Below, piece by piece: positions 1 to 7,238 of a stretch of DNA of 29,364 nt. How positions within the stretch are numbered: the stretch's first letter is position 1; the number at the start of each line of letters is the position of its first letter. A program made the position numbers and the translations under genes. Source of the DNA: an uncultured Collinsella sp. Lineage in GTDB: Bacteria; Actinomycetota; Coriobacteriia; Coriobacteriales; Coriobacteriaceae. The DNA is taken from assembly GCA_900544995.1 (NCBI GenBank), contig UQXC01000024.1:1-29364 (forward strand), given 5' to 3'. A model generated the notes under the pieces. It did not search any database, had not been told where the DNA came from, and saw only the letters and a list, made by a program, of their open reading frames with translations.

Positions 1-871
1 TTTGGCAACGGCAAAGGGGCGACACCCCCCGTAGGCGAGCCGCCGCCAACGCGCCGATAAACGTATCGCCGGCGGCCGTGGTATCGACTACCGCACTCGA
101 AAGTGCCGGCATGCGCAGCAGCTCGCCGTCATCGCCGAGCGTAACCGACCCGGCGCCGCCCAACGTGATGACCGCAGCTCCGGCGCCCTTGTCGAGCAGC
201 GCATTGAGCGCGGCGACGCAACTCGCATCATCCGTGGGCAGAATGCCCGTCAGCACCTGGCACTCGGTCTCGTTGGGGCAGACCAGGTCGACCGCGGACC
301 AGGCCTCCGCAGGCACATCGCAGGCAGGCGCCGGATTAAAGACTGTATAGAACCCGAGCTCGTGAGCGCAAACAAGCGCCTCGGCCGTCGCTACAAGGTC
401 GCATTCACCCTGGGCGATAAAGACGCTTCCGGCAGCCGGGGCAATCTTGCTGGCGTCACTATCGAGTTCATCGGCCACCAGACGCCTCAGCGCGCGGGCA
501 ACGTCCTCGCCCGCAAGCGCATGGTTGGCGCCCGGCGACAGCACGATGCGGTTGTCTCCCTCGCAGCGAATGATGGTCGCCGTTCCCGTCTCCACATCAT
601 CGCGATGCACTACAAAGTCACAGTCCACGCCGGCGTCTTGGAGCCCCGCCACGAGCGACGCGCCGAACGCGTCGCGACCGACCGCGCCGATCATGTGCGT
701 GCAAGCGCCCATACGCGCGGCAGCTACGGCCTGATTGGCGCCCTTGCCGCCGGCGTTGGTGATAAACCCGCTGCCGCCGACGGTCTCGCCCGCACGCGGT
801 ATGCGCTCGCACGCCACCGAAAGGTCCATGTTCATGCTGCCGAACACCGCAACGATGCCGCGATCTGCCAT
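1..871 (-). CDS. rbsK: Ribokinase (PfkB family), 3' end cut by window edge
   Basis: The minus-strand frame is open from an ATG at 871 to the window edge, giving 290 residues. Ribokinases are usually about 305-315 residues, so only the C-terminal tail is missing. It phosphorylates D-ribose to ribose-5-phosphate with ATP in the cytoplasm. Motifs seen in order are the N-terminal GSMNMD (residues 11-16), the PfkB signature GGKGANQA (41-48), NPAPA, PNETE, and the catalytic DTTAAGDTF near the end, where D269 is the likely base. The usual GAGD reads AAGD here. A strong GAGGAGG ribosome site lies just upstream of the ATG. No transporter or repressor gene is visible beside it, so the in vivo sugar is inferred from family motifs only. 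Confidence 0.93.
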   Translation of the reverse strand, partial: MADRGIVAVFGSMNMDLSVACERIPRAGETVGGSGFITNAGGKGANQAVAAARMGACTHMIGAVGRDAFGASLVAGLQDAGVDCDFVVHRDDVETGTATIIRCEGDNRIVLSPGANHALAGEDVARALRRLVADELDSDASKIAPAAGSVFIAQGECDLVATAEALVCAHELGFYTVFNPAPACDVPAEAWSAVDLVCPNETECQVLTGILPTDDASCVAALNALLDKGAGAAVITLGGAGSVTLGDDGELLRMPALSSAVVDTTAAGDTFIGALAAARLRGVSPLCRCQ

Positions 872-1012
872 GGAAACCTCCTCATCTGCGGGCCTTATGC
901 CCACCGCAGCCGTCGATCGTGCACTCTCGCACCCCCTATAACTTTAGTTCACTTTGATGTGGACGCGCGCTTGAGCTTGCGCCAGCAGCAAGCATTCACA
1001 GGAGCAGGCAGC

Positions 1013-1018
1013 TACAAT
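1013..1018 (+). promoter_or_regulatory. Candidate -10 box for the acyltransferase gene
   Basis: TACAAT lies 39 bases before the ATG at 1058, in the 186-bp gap between divergent genes. No convincing -35 hexamer is visible at 16-18 bases, so this is a weak call. Confidence 0.3.
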
Positions 1019-1057
1019 GAAGGCGTGCTGATTATTCTCGTCATTGGATGATGTTTT

Positions 1058-3274
1058 ATGGAACAACTCTCGCAATCGGGCTCGCGCGGTCGACGCCGCA
1101 CGGGCAACGAGCCGGCGCCGCACGAACGCGTGAAGGGCGAACGCCGTGCCAACGAACCGCGACGCACCGTGAGCCCCCATCGTGCTTCTGCCAACAACGC
1201 GGGCCGCGCCAACACTCCCGCCGCGGAGCAGACGCCTGCTCGCCCCAAATCCCGCTACATCCCTGCCCTTGACGGCCTGCGTACGCTCGCCGTCGTCGCG
1301 GTGGTGCTCTATCACCTTAACCTCACGTGGGCGCAGGGCGGTCTGCTCGGCGTCACGATCTTCTTTGTGCTTTCGGGCTATCTGATCACGCGCTTGCTGC
1401 TCAACGAAGTCGCTAAGACCGGCCGCATCGACCTCAAGAGCTTCTGGATTCGCCGCATCCGTCGCCTGGTCCCCGCCGTGGTAACCGTCGTGGTGGTGAC
1501 CTGCGCGCTGTGCACCGTCTTCAACCACGTGATGCTCACCAAGATGCGCCCCGACATCTTGCCGTCGCTGCTGTTCTTTAACAACTGGTGGCAGATTGCT
1601 CAAAACGTCTCGTACTTCAATGCTCTGGGCGACCCCTCACCGCTCACGCACTTTTGGTCGCTTGCCATCGAGGAACAGTTCTACCTGATTTGGCCGCCGC
1701 TGCTGTTTGCCATGGTATCCATGCATGTGAGCAAGCCCAACACGCGCCGCGTGGTTCTGGGCCTTGCCGCGGTATCTGCCCTCGCCATGATGGTGCTTTA
1801 CAACCCTGCCGCCGACCCCAGCCGCGTGTACTACGGCACCGACACCCGCGTGTTCTCGCTGCTGCTGGGTGCCTGGATGGCCTTTATCCCCGATCGCGAC
1901 CTGGCGCCGGTGCGTCTCGCTCATCGTTTGGGGCTCAATCGCCTGACTGGCGCCGCCAAGCACGGCAAGAACGCCGAGGGCAAACCTGGCGAGAAGGCCG
2001 ACGAAGCAGCCGAGACCGCCCCGGCACAGCCGAGCGCCCTCGTGCGTTTTTGGTCCTCGCCCGCATCCATCGATGTGTTGGGCGTCGTGGGTCTGGTTGG
2101 CCTTGCCGCCATGGTCGCGCTCACCAACGGCTACACCGCCTTCCAGTATCGCGGAGGCACGCTGCTGTGCTCGATCCTCACGCTCATGGTCATCGCGGCC
2201 TGCGTGCAGCCCCAGGGCACGGTCGCACGAGCTTTGGCCGCCGAGCCACTCGTGTGGGTTGGCAAGCGCTCGTACAGCATCTACCTGTGGCACTATCCGC
2301 TGCTGTTGCTCATGAACCCGGTCGCCAACATCAACGATACACCGTGGTGGCAGTACATTTTGCAGGTGCTGTTAGTGGTCGCCGTGGCCGAATGCTCATA
2401 TCGCTTTATCGAGACGCCGTTTAGAAAGGGCGCCTTTGGGCGCACCGTATCCGAGTTCCGCGACGGCACCGCCACGCCCGCCAACTGGGTGCGCGCGTAC
2501 GTCCCTGCCTGCGCAGCCTGCGCCGTTGTGTTGGTCGTTGCGCTGGGCGGCCTGATCTTTGTGCCCGAGACGTCTGCGCTGAGCGGCGAGGGCGCCGAAG
2601 TTCTGAACAAGGAAGCCAAGAACACCGCACCCACCGACCAGCAGGCGGCCGACGACACCGACAAGGACAACGACGGCTTCCCCGATGGCTCCTACGATCT
2701 GCTTATGATCGGCGACTCCGTGTCGCTGCGTGCCGTGGACACTTTTGACGGCGTTTTCCCGCACAGCCATATCGATGCCGAAAAGGGCCGCCAGTTCGAT
2801 GCGGGCCGTGCGACATTTGAGGGCTATCTCCAACAGAACCTTGCCGGCAAGATTGTGGTCTTTGCGCTGGGCACCAACGGCTTGGTAACCGACGAGCAAA
2901 TCGACGCCATCATGGCCGATGCGGGAGATAAGCGTATTGTGGTGTTTGTGAACACGCGCAGCCCGCAGCCGTGGGTTGGCTCTACCAACCAGGCCATTGC
3001 TAACGCCGCTACGCGCTACAAGAACGTACGCGTTATCGACTGGTACGGATATAGTGCCAACCGCAACGACCTGTTCGATGGCGATGGCACGCATCTATCG
3101 ACCACTGGCGTGACTGAGTACCTCAACTTGATCCACGATGCCGTCAAGAAGGACCTGCCCGTGCATCCCGAGGATCACGTCAACGATCCGCAGCCAGCAG
3201 CCGTCAAGTCTGCCACCGACGCGCTCGTCAATGCGCTTGCCTTCAAGCCGCACAAACTGGGCACCGACAAGTAA
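1058..3274 (+). CDS. Membrane acyltransferase (acyltransferase-3/OafA type) with C-terminal SGNH domain
   Basis: 738 residues. It probably transfers an O-acetyl or other acyl group onto a cell-surface glycan. Residues 1-65 are a polar, Arg-rich, probably disordered cytoplasmic tail. The acyltransferase-3 membrane domain then begins with ALDGLR and the catalytic-type His86 in VVLYHL, followed by FFVLSGYLI and about ten hydrophobic segments ending near residue 515. After a polar, acidic linker comes an extracytoplasmic SGNH domain with GDS (D553, S554) and a C-terminal DGTHLS (D676, H679), which supplies the Ser-His-Asp triad. This OafA-like architecture is well known for peptidoglycan and polysaccharide O-acetylation; the substrate cannot be read from the sequence. 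The start follows a weak GGATGA site. The gene stands alone, divergent from the ribokinase gene. Confidence 0.9.
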   Translation: MEQLSQSGSRGRRRTGNEPAPHERVKGERRANEPRRTVSPHRASANNAGRANTPAAEQTPARPKSRYIPALDGLRTLAVVAVVLYHLNLTWAQGGLLGVTIFFVLSGYLITRLLLNEVAKTGRIDLKSFWIRRIRRLVPAVVTVVVVTCALCTVFNHVMLTKMRPDILPSLLFFNNWWQIAQNVSYFNALGDPSPLTHFWSLAIEEQFYLIWPPLLFAMVSMHVSKPNTRRVVLGLAAVSALAMMVLYNPAADPSRVYYGTDTRVFSLLLGAWMAFIPDRDLAPVRLAHRLGLNRLTGAAKHGKNAEGKPGEKADEAAETAPAQPSALVRFWSSPASIDVLGVVGLVGLAAMVALTNGYTAFQYRGGTLLCSILTLMVIAACVQPQGTVARALAAEPLVWVGKRSYSIYLWHYPLLLLMNPVANINDTPWWQYILQVLLVVAVAECSYRFIETPFRKGAFGRTVSEFRDGTATPANWVRAYVPACAACAVVLVVALGGLIFVPETSALSGEGAEVLNKEAKNTAPTDQQAADDTDKDNDGFPDGSYDLLMIGDSVSLRAVDTFDGVFPHSHIDAEKGRQFDAGRATFEGYLQQNLAGKIVVFALGTNGLVTDEQIDAIMADAGDKRIVVFVNTRSPQPWVGSTNQAIANAATRYKNVRVIDWYGYSANRNDLFDGDGTHLSTTGVTEYLNLIHDAVKKDLPVHPEDHVNDPQPAAVKSATDALVNALAFKPHKLGTDK

Positions 3275-3297
3275 CCTGCAGCGCAAACTTCCCACAT

Positions 3298-3335
3298 CCG
3301 GAGGGGGCGTCTGCCGTGGCAGACGCCCCCTCCGG
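3298..3335 (+). terminator. Perfect 18-bp-arm hairpin downstream of the acyltransferase gene
   Basis: Arms 3298-3315 and 3318-3335 are perfect reverse complements around a 2-base loop, starting 24 bases after the stop codon. No T-run follows, so it may act as an RNA-stabilising hairpin or a Rho-assisted stop. Its right arm runs straight into a fragment of the stop-codon repeat family. Confidence 0.6.
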
Positions 3336-3346
3336 CAGTTAGGGAC
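3332..3346 (-). repeat. Short fragment of the stop-codon-associated repeat
   Basis: CCGGCAGTTAGGGAC is identical to the outer end of the long repeat copies at 15635 and 19294. Only these 15 bases and a few similar ones after them are present, so this is a remnant or a chance use of the same end. Confidence 0.45.
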
Positions 3347-3480
3347 ACTCCTGGCGCAGCCAATGAAGACCTCTACGGATGAATTCCAGGCCGCTCCGTC
3401 GCTCCAGACATCGTTTCCGCGCCTCGTGCCTGCCCCAAACAATCAAAACAAGCCCTTTTCGCCGCACCCTCAAAGGTCTG

Positions 3481-3708
3481 TGGGCAAAAAAGGGCAAATA
3501 TGAGTACTGTTACCATTTTAGTAGCAGGCAAAACCACCCAAAATGACGTCCGAGCGACCCCTACAACCCCCTAAAGCAGCCAACCTGACTGGTTTAAGGC
3601 GTATTGGAGCCAATTTTAATGAACATACTAAAGGCTATGTTCATTATCTTTTAGGATGTAAATGCTATTCACTTAGCAACAGTACTCATATTTGGCATTT
3701 TTTGTCCA
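3481..3708. repeat. 228-bp element with 31-bp terminal inverted repeats
   Basis: Bases 3481-3511 and 3678-3708 are inverted copies matching at 28 of 31 positions, including a perfect 17-bp run (3495-3511 with 3678-3694). The interior has no credible gene and is more AT-rich than its surroundings. The shape is that of a non-autonomous MITE-like element or a very long RNA hairpin. I see no clear target-site duplication. It fills most of the 517-bp gap between two convergent genes (3275-3791), which otherwise holds only the two terminator hairpins. Confidence 0.6.
3617..3646. promoter_or_regulatory. 11-bp perfect dyad, possible operator
   Basis: TAATGAACATA (3617-3627) is repeated inverted at 3636-3646 around an 8-base spacer. 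Size and symmetry fit a dimeric repressor site, but it lies in a convergent gap inside the 228-bp element, with no obvious gene to regulate. Confidence 0.3.
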
Positions 3709-3738
3709 TTGCTATATAACTAACACCCTATAGCAGAC

Positions 3739-3773
3739 AAAAAACAGGCCGCAGCCCATCGCTGCGGCCTGTT
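3739..3773 (-). terminator. Intrinsic terminator of the transporter operon
   Basis: On the minus strand an 11-bp perfect GC-rich stem (3771-3761 with 3755-3745) with a 5-base loop is followed by six T residues. It begins about 20 bases after the stop of the NRAMP-type gene. Confidence 0.9.
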
Positions 3774-3791
3774 CGGAAGCAAAAGTGGGCG

Positions 3792-5054
3792 TTAAGCGCT
3801 GTAGCCCATCGCCTGCAGAACAAACATGACGACCGTGAGCACCGTAATCACACCGATAGTCGCCCAAGTGAGCACATTCCACACGCGGCCGTTGCGGTTG
3901 GCACCCATAATGTGACGGTCGGCTGCGATAACCACCTGGAACACCAGAACCACGGGCAACAGCACACCATTGATGACCTGTGAGGTCATCATAATCTGGA
4001 ACAGATCGACGCCGGGCATAAGCACCAGCACGGCAGAGATACCGATGATGGCCGTAATGATGCCGCGATAGACCGGGGCCTCGTCCCAGCTGCGGTCGGC
4101 ACCGCGCTCCCAGCCAAATGCCTCGCAGATAGCGCTCGACGTAACGCCCGGCAGCACGCAGGCAGCCAAGAAGCTCGCCGCGACCAGGCCCGAGGCAAAC
4201 AGTACCGTGGACCACTGACCCGCAATAGGCTCCAACGCGCGGGCGGCATCGGCAGCATCACTAATCTGAATACCCGCCGGGAACAACACCGTACCGGTCG
4301 TGATGATAATAAAGCCGGCAATGACATCGGCGGCAAGCGAGCCGCTCACGGTATCGATGCGCTGCAGCACGATATCGTCCTCGCCCGCGTTCTTATCGAC
4401 CACGTTGTTCTGCGCCAAGAAAATCATCCACGGCGCGATGGTGGTACCGATCGTTGCGACCACGAGCGACACGTAGCTGGGGTCATTTTGAATGTTAGGC
4501 ACGACCAGGTCGACCGCGACCTCACCCCAGTTGGGGCCAGCCATAAACGCGGCGACAATATAGGTCACGAACACGCAGCTCACCAGCAGCAGAATCTTCT
4601 CGATGCGCTGGAAGCTGCCCGACATGGTAAGCATCCACACCAGCAGCGCCACCAGCGGCACCGAAATGCTCGCCGGCACGCCAAAGAGGGCAAGGCCGCT
4701 GGCGATGCCCGCAAACTCCGAAATGGTCACAGCCGTGTTGGCGATCAACAGCGCCGCCATAGCAAGTACACTCTTGCGCACGCCAAAGCGCTCGCGAATG
4801 AGCGATGCCAGGCCCTTGCCCGTGACGCAGCCGCAGCGCGCCGCGGTCTCCTGCGTCACGATGAGCAGCACAGTCATGACGGGAAGCATCCAGAGCATCT
4901 TGTAGCCATAGCTGGCACCCGCGCTGGAATACGTTGCAATGCCGCCGGCGTCATTGCCCGAAAGCGCCGCCAGCAGACCGGGACCCATAGCGCCAAAGAT
5001 GGCCGCGATGGTCAACTTTTGCTTGGTGCCCGACTTTTGCTTGGTATTTTGCAC
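3792..5054 (-). CDS. NRAMP-related divalent metal transporter, probably magnesium type (NRMT)
   Basis: 420 residues from a GTG at 5054, chosen because AGGTGG lies just upstream and because it clears the preceding gene; the longer ATG frame from 5117 would overlap that gene by 55 bases. About eleven hydrophobic segments give the SLC11/NRAMP fold. TM1 starts with GPGLLAAL, but the canonical DPGN reads DAGG (residues 35-38). In TM6 the canonical MPH reads APW (207-209), so the metal-binding methionine is alanine. That methionine selects transition metals against Ca2+ and Mg2+. Its loss and the Asn-to-Gly change match, as I recall, the NRAMP-related Mg2+ transporters characterised from Eggerthella lenta. 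The gene follows the MgtE_N/CBS gene by 8 bases, so the two are surely cotranscribed, which also favours Mg2+. Confidence 0.85.
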   Translation of the reverse strand: MQNTKQKSGTKQKLTIAAIFGAMGPGLLAALSGNDAGGIATYSSAGASYGYKMLWMLPVMTVLLIVTQETAARCGCVTGKGLASLIRERFGVRKSVLAMAALLIANTAVTISEFAGIASGLALFGVPASISVPLVALLVWMLTMSGSFQRIEKILLLVSCVFVTYIVAAFMAGPNWGEVAVDLVVPNIQNDPSYVSLVVATIGTTIAPWMIFLAQNNVVDKNAGEDDIVLQRIDTVSGSLAADVIAGFIIITTGTVLFPAGIQISDAADAARALEPIAGQWSTVLFASGLVAASFLAACVLPGVTSSAICEAFGWERGADRSWDEAPVYRGIITAIIGISAVLVLMPGVDLFQIMMTSQVINGVLLPVVLVFQVVIAADRHIMGANRNGRVWNVLTWATIGVITVLTVVMFVLQAMGYSA

Positions 5055-5062
5055 GCGACCAC

Positions 5063-6907
5063 CTAACCCATGACCGACATGGTGAGCAGCACCGCAGCGG
5101 CGCAGTACGCTACGCACGAGATCATGACGGCAATAACGTTCATGGCGGTGCCCGACGTGTTGAGGTCATGCTCGTCACGCCAGAACAGCACCATCAGGTA
5201 AATCACGGCGCTCATGTTGCCAACCAGGCAAATGATGGCAGCGATATTAAAGCACCCGGTAAAGAGTTGCTCCTCAAACATGGGCGCATCGGGGAACGCA
5301 GCGGTGCGCACCAGCTGGGCGCACAGATAGGTCACGAGTGACAGAATCAGGCCCATGCCCGTGCTCTGGAAGAAGAACCCCAGATACGGCTTGGGCTCGT
5401 CGTCGTGACCGTCATACTCCAGGAAGTAGTTCTTGACGAACGACACCATACGCGAGGCAGCCAGCAACACGAGCGGCATGGCGCACATGGGGAACACCAC
5501 CAAATGCGCGGAGCCCAGCGCCGTCCCCAGCACCGTTGCCATGATGCACGAGGCGATGCCCCACACGACGACCCAGTACTGACGATGCACGAACCAGCTG
5601 AGCACGTTCGTCGAGTCGTCCGACGCGCTATCGCCCGAGCCGACACCGGCGATCTGCAGGTCCTCCTGATGCTCCTCGGCAATAACGTCCATGGCGTCGT
5701 CGAAGGTCACGATGCCCAGGATATGACGGTTCTCGTCGCAGACAGGGATGGCAACCAGGTCGTACTTGGTCATCTCGTCCGTCACGTCTTCCTGGTCCTC
5801 GTCGGGTGACACGTAGACCAGATCGCGATAGGCGAGCTGGCCCAGCGTGGCGTCGCGGTCGGCCACGATCAGCGTGCGCAGCGAAAGCACGCCCGTCAGC
5901 ATGCCGCTCGGGTCCTCGGTATAGACGTAATAGACGCTCTCAAAGTCCTCGTCGAGCTTGCGAATCGCCTCGATGGCGTCGCCGACCGTCGCCGTGGCGG
6001 GCAGCGAGACAAACTCCGAGGTCATGATGCGGCCGGCGGTGTTGTCCTCGTAGCCCAGCAGATTACGAATCGCCTTCTCCTCCTTGACGCCCATCAGGCG
6101 CAGGAGCTTCTCGGCCTTCTCATAATCGAGTTCGTCGATCAGGTCGGCAGCGTCGTCCGGGTCCATCATGGCCAGCATCGACGATGCGTCGGTATCGGAC
6201 AGGCCCTCGAGCATCTCGGTCATAAGCTCGTCGTCATCGAACTCCGAGATGGCCTCGGCGGCCTGGGCAGTATCGAGCTGCGCAAACACCTGCGCACGCA
6301 GGCGCGGGTCGAGCTGCTCGATAATGTCGGCGATGTCGGCAGGGTGCAGCTCGCCGAGCGTCTTGTGCGACACCGAGAGTTGAATGTTCTTGGTCGAGCG
6401 GTCGAGCAGGTCCATGTAGGACCAAGCGATGATGTCCTCACTGAGCGGCTTGCCCAGGTGCTTCATAAAGCCTTCGACGATATGCTCAAGTGCGGGGCTG
6501 ATCGCGCGTAGCAGACCGCGGGCGCCCACTTCGGCGCCCAGCAGGCGCAGCTGATTTTCGCCCGACATGGAAAACTTGATGTCGTTTACGCGCACGACTT
6601 TCATGCCCTGCGTGTCGACGATCTGCTTGTTGAGCACGTCGCGGGCAAGCAAGAGTTCGGTCGGCTGCAGGTACGAAAAACGGATTTCGGTGGCCGACGT
6701 CTTAAGGTGTACACCCGTCTCGTCGATACGGTCGACCCATTTGCGCCAGCTGATCATAAACGGCGTCTTGCCGGGTCCGCGGAACGCGAGCGACGTCACG
6801 TGCGGAAAAACTTCGCCGGTAGCAATGCCAAAATCGTTCACCACGCCGAGCTTTTCGCCGTCGACGTCCAAGACCGGCAATTTGAGCATCTCACTCAGAT
6901 AATTCAA
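5063..6907 (-). CDS. PRC-barrel / MgtE_N / CBS membrane protein, probable magnesium sensor or partner
   Basis: 614 residues from a TTG at 6907. Two PRC-barrel-like segments come first (about 3-75 and 85-130), then an MgtE N-terminal superhelical domain (about 180-290, with HPADIADIIEQLDP), a CBS pair (about 295-412), and five hydrophobic segments (about 443-612). In MgtE the N and CBS domains sense cytoplasmic Mg2+ and gate the pore. The membrane part here lacks the GGNAGTQ-type MgtE pore motif, so it may not be a channel. It may instead regulate the NRAMP-type transporter encoded 8 bases downstream. TTG is preferred because GGGGAG precedes it and because LSEMLKLPV fits a PRC-barrel start; an ATG at 6889 is the alternative. 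Confidence 0.82.
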   Translation of the reverse strand: MNYLSEMLKLPVLDVDGEKLGVVNDFGIATGEVFPHVTSLAFRGPGKTPFMISWRKWVDRIDETGVHLKTSATEIRFSYLQPTELLLARDVLNKQIVDTQGMKVVRVNDIKFSMSGENQLRLLGAEVGARGLLRAISPALEHIVEGFMKHLGKPLSEDIIAWSYMDLLDRSTKNIQLSVSHKTLGELHPADIADIIEQLDPRLRAQVFAQLDTAQAAEAISEFDDDELMTEMLEGLSDTDASSMLAMMDPDDAADLIDELDYEKAEKLLRLMGVKEEKAIRNLLGYEDNTAGRIMTSEFVSLPATATVGDAIEAIRKLDEDFESVYYVYTEDPSGMLTGVLSLRTLIVADRDATLGQLAYRDLVYVSPDEDQEDVTDEMTKYDLVAIPVCDENRHILGIVTFDDAMDVIAEEHQEDLQIAGVGSGDSASDDSTNVLSWFVHRQYWVVVWGIASCIMATVLGTALGSAHLVVFPMCAMPLVLLAASRMVSFVKNYFLEYDGHDDEPKPYLGFFFQSTGMGLILSLVTYLCAQLVRTAAFPDAPMFEEQLFTGCFNIAAIICLVGNMSAVIYLMVLFWRDEHDLNTSGTAMNVIAVMISCVAYCAAAVLLTMSVMG

Positions 6908-6923
6908 TGGTGCTCCCCATCAT
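6891..6923 (-). CDS. Possible 10-residue leader peptide overlapping the MgtE_N/CBS start
   Basis: The best ribosome site here, GGAGG on the minus strand (6932-6928), is spaced for the double ATG at 6923 and 6920, not for the TTG at 6907. That frame encodes MMGSTIELSE and stops with TGA one base before the in-frame ATG at 6889. It could couple translation to that ATG, or it may be accidental. Confidence 0.25.
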   Translation of the reverse strand: MMGSTIELSE

Positions 6924-7121
6924 TATTCCTCCGGACGCGGCCGCATGTGCGGCGTCCGGGGGCTTCTGGATATGTATACGCATGCGCGGGCGGCACGCCG
7001 CTCGACGCTTACACCCCGTGCATGCGCAAAAAGCACCTGCATGGGGTCATCGACTGTATGGTCGAGGTTTGGATTTCACCTGTAACCTTTCTCTTGACCC
7101 TCATTAACCGCAGTAACTATA
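6908..7121 (-). promoter_or_regulatory. Structured ~200-nt leader of the magnesium genes, candidate metal-sensing RNA
   Basis: This lies in the 328-bp gap 6908-7235. A TATAGT -10-like box (7121-7116, minus) would start a leader of about 200 nt. Going downstream, the RNA holds GGGTCAAGAGAAAGG (7100-7086) and CCATACAG, which recall segments of the Bacillus mgtE M-box from memory. Next is a CCCC/GGGG-closed hairpin, and then a stem with perfect 8-bp arms (6959-6952 with 6938-6931) whose base overlaps the GGAGG ribosome site. That arrangement could hide the ribosome site. The rest of the M-box consensus is not evident, so the class is unproven. The same DNA also reads on the plus strand as TTGACC, 18 bases, TATAGC. 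Confidence 0.35.
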
Positions 7122-7200
7122 GCATCAGCATCGCGCCGTGGCGCCGAATTTATGCGCTGCACATTGCAGGCATACCAAACGCTGACGCATCCGTGACATA

Positions 7201-7238
7201 GCCATTGGGGACGTTCTTAAACGACTACCCAATGACTA
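7201..7238 (-). repeat. Stop-codon-associated repeat, short copy A
   Basis: Read on the minus strand, the copy starts with the TAG stop codon of the NodB-like gene: TAGTCATTGGGTAGTC. It continues through GTTTAAG to CCCCAATGGC. The first 16 bases are identical to copy B. Only about 38 bases are recognisable. Confidence 0.7.

Noticed and set aside
362..1051. 229-codon plus-strand open frame
   Set aside because: Antisense to the ribokinase, whose motifs are unmistakable.
3500..3574. 24-codon frame beginning MSTVTILVAG
   Set aside because: Its start lies inside the inverted end of the 228-bp element and has no ribosome site.
7094..7123. Plus-strand promoter TTGACC, 18 bases, TATAGC
   Set aside because: No plus-strand gene follows; the same bases are better explained as part of the minus-strand leader, though antisense transcription cannot be excluded.
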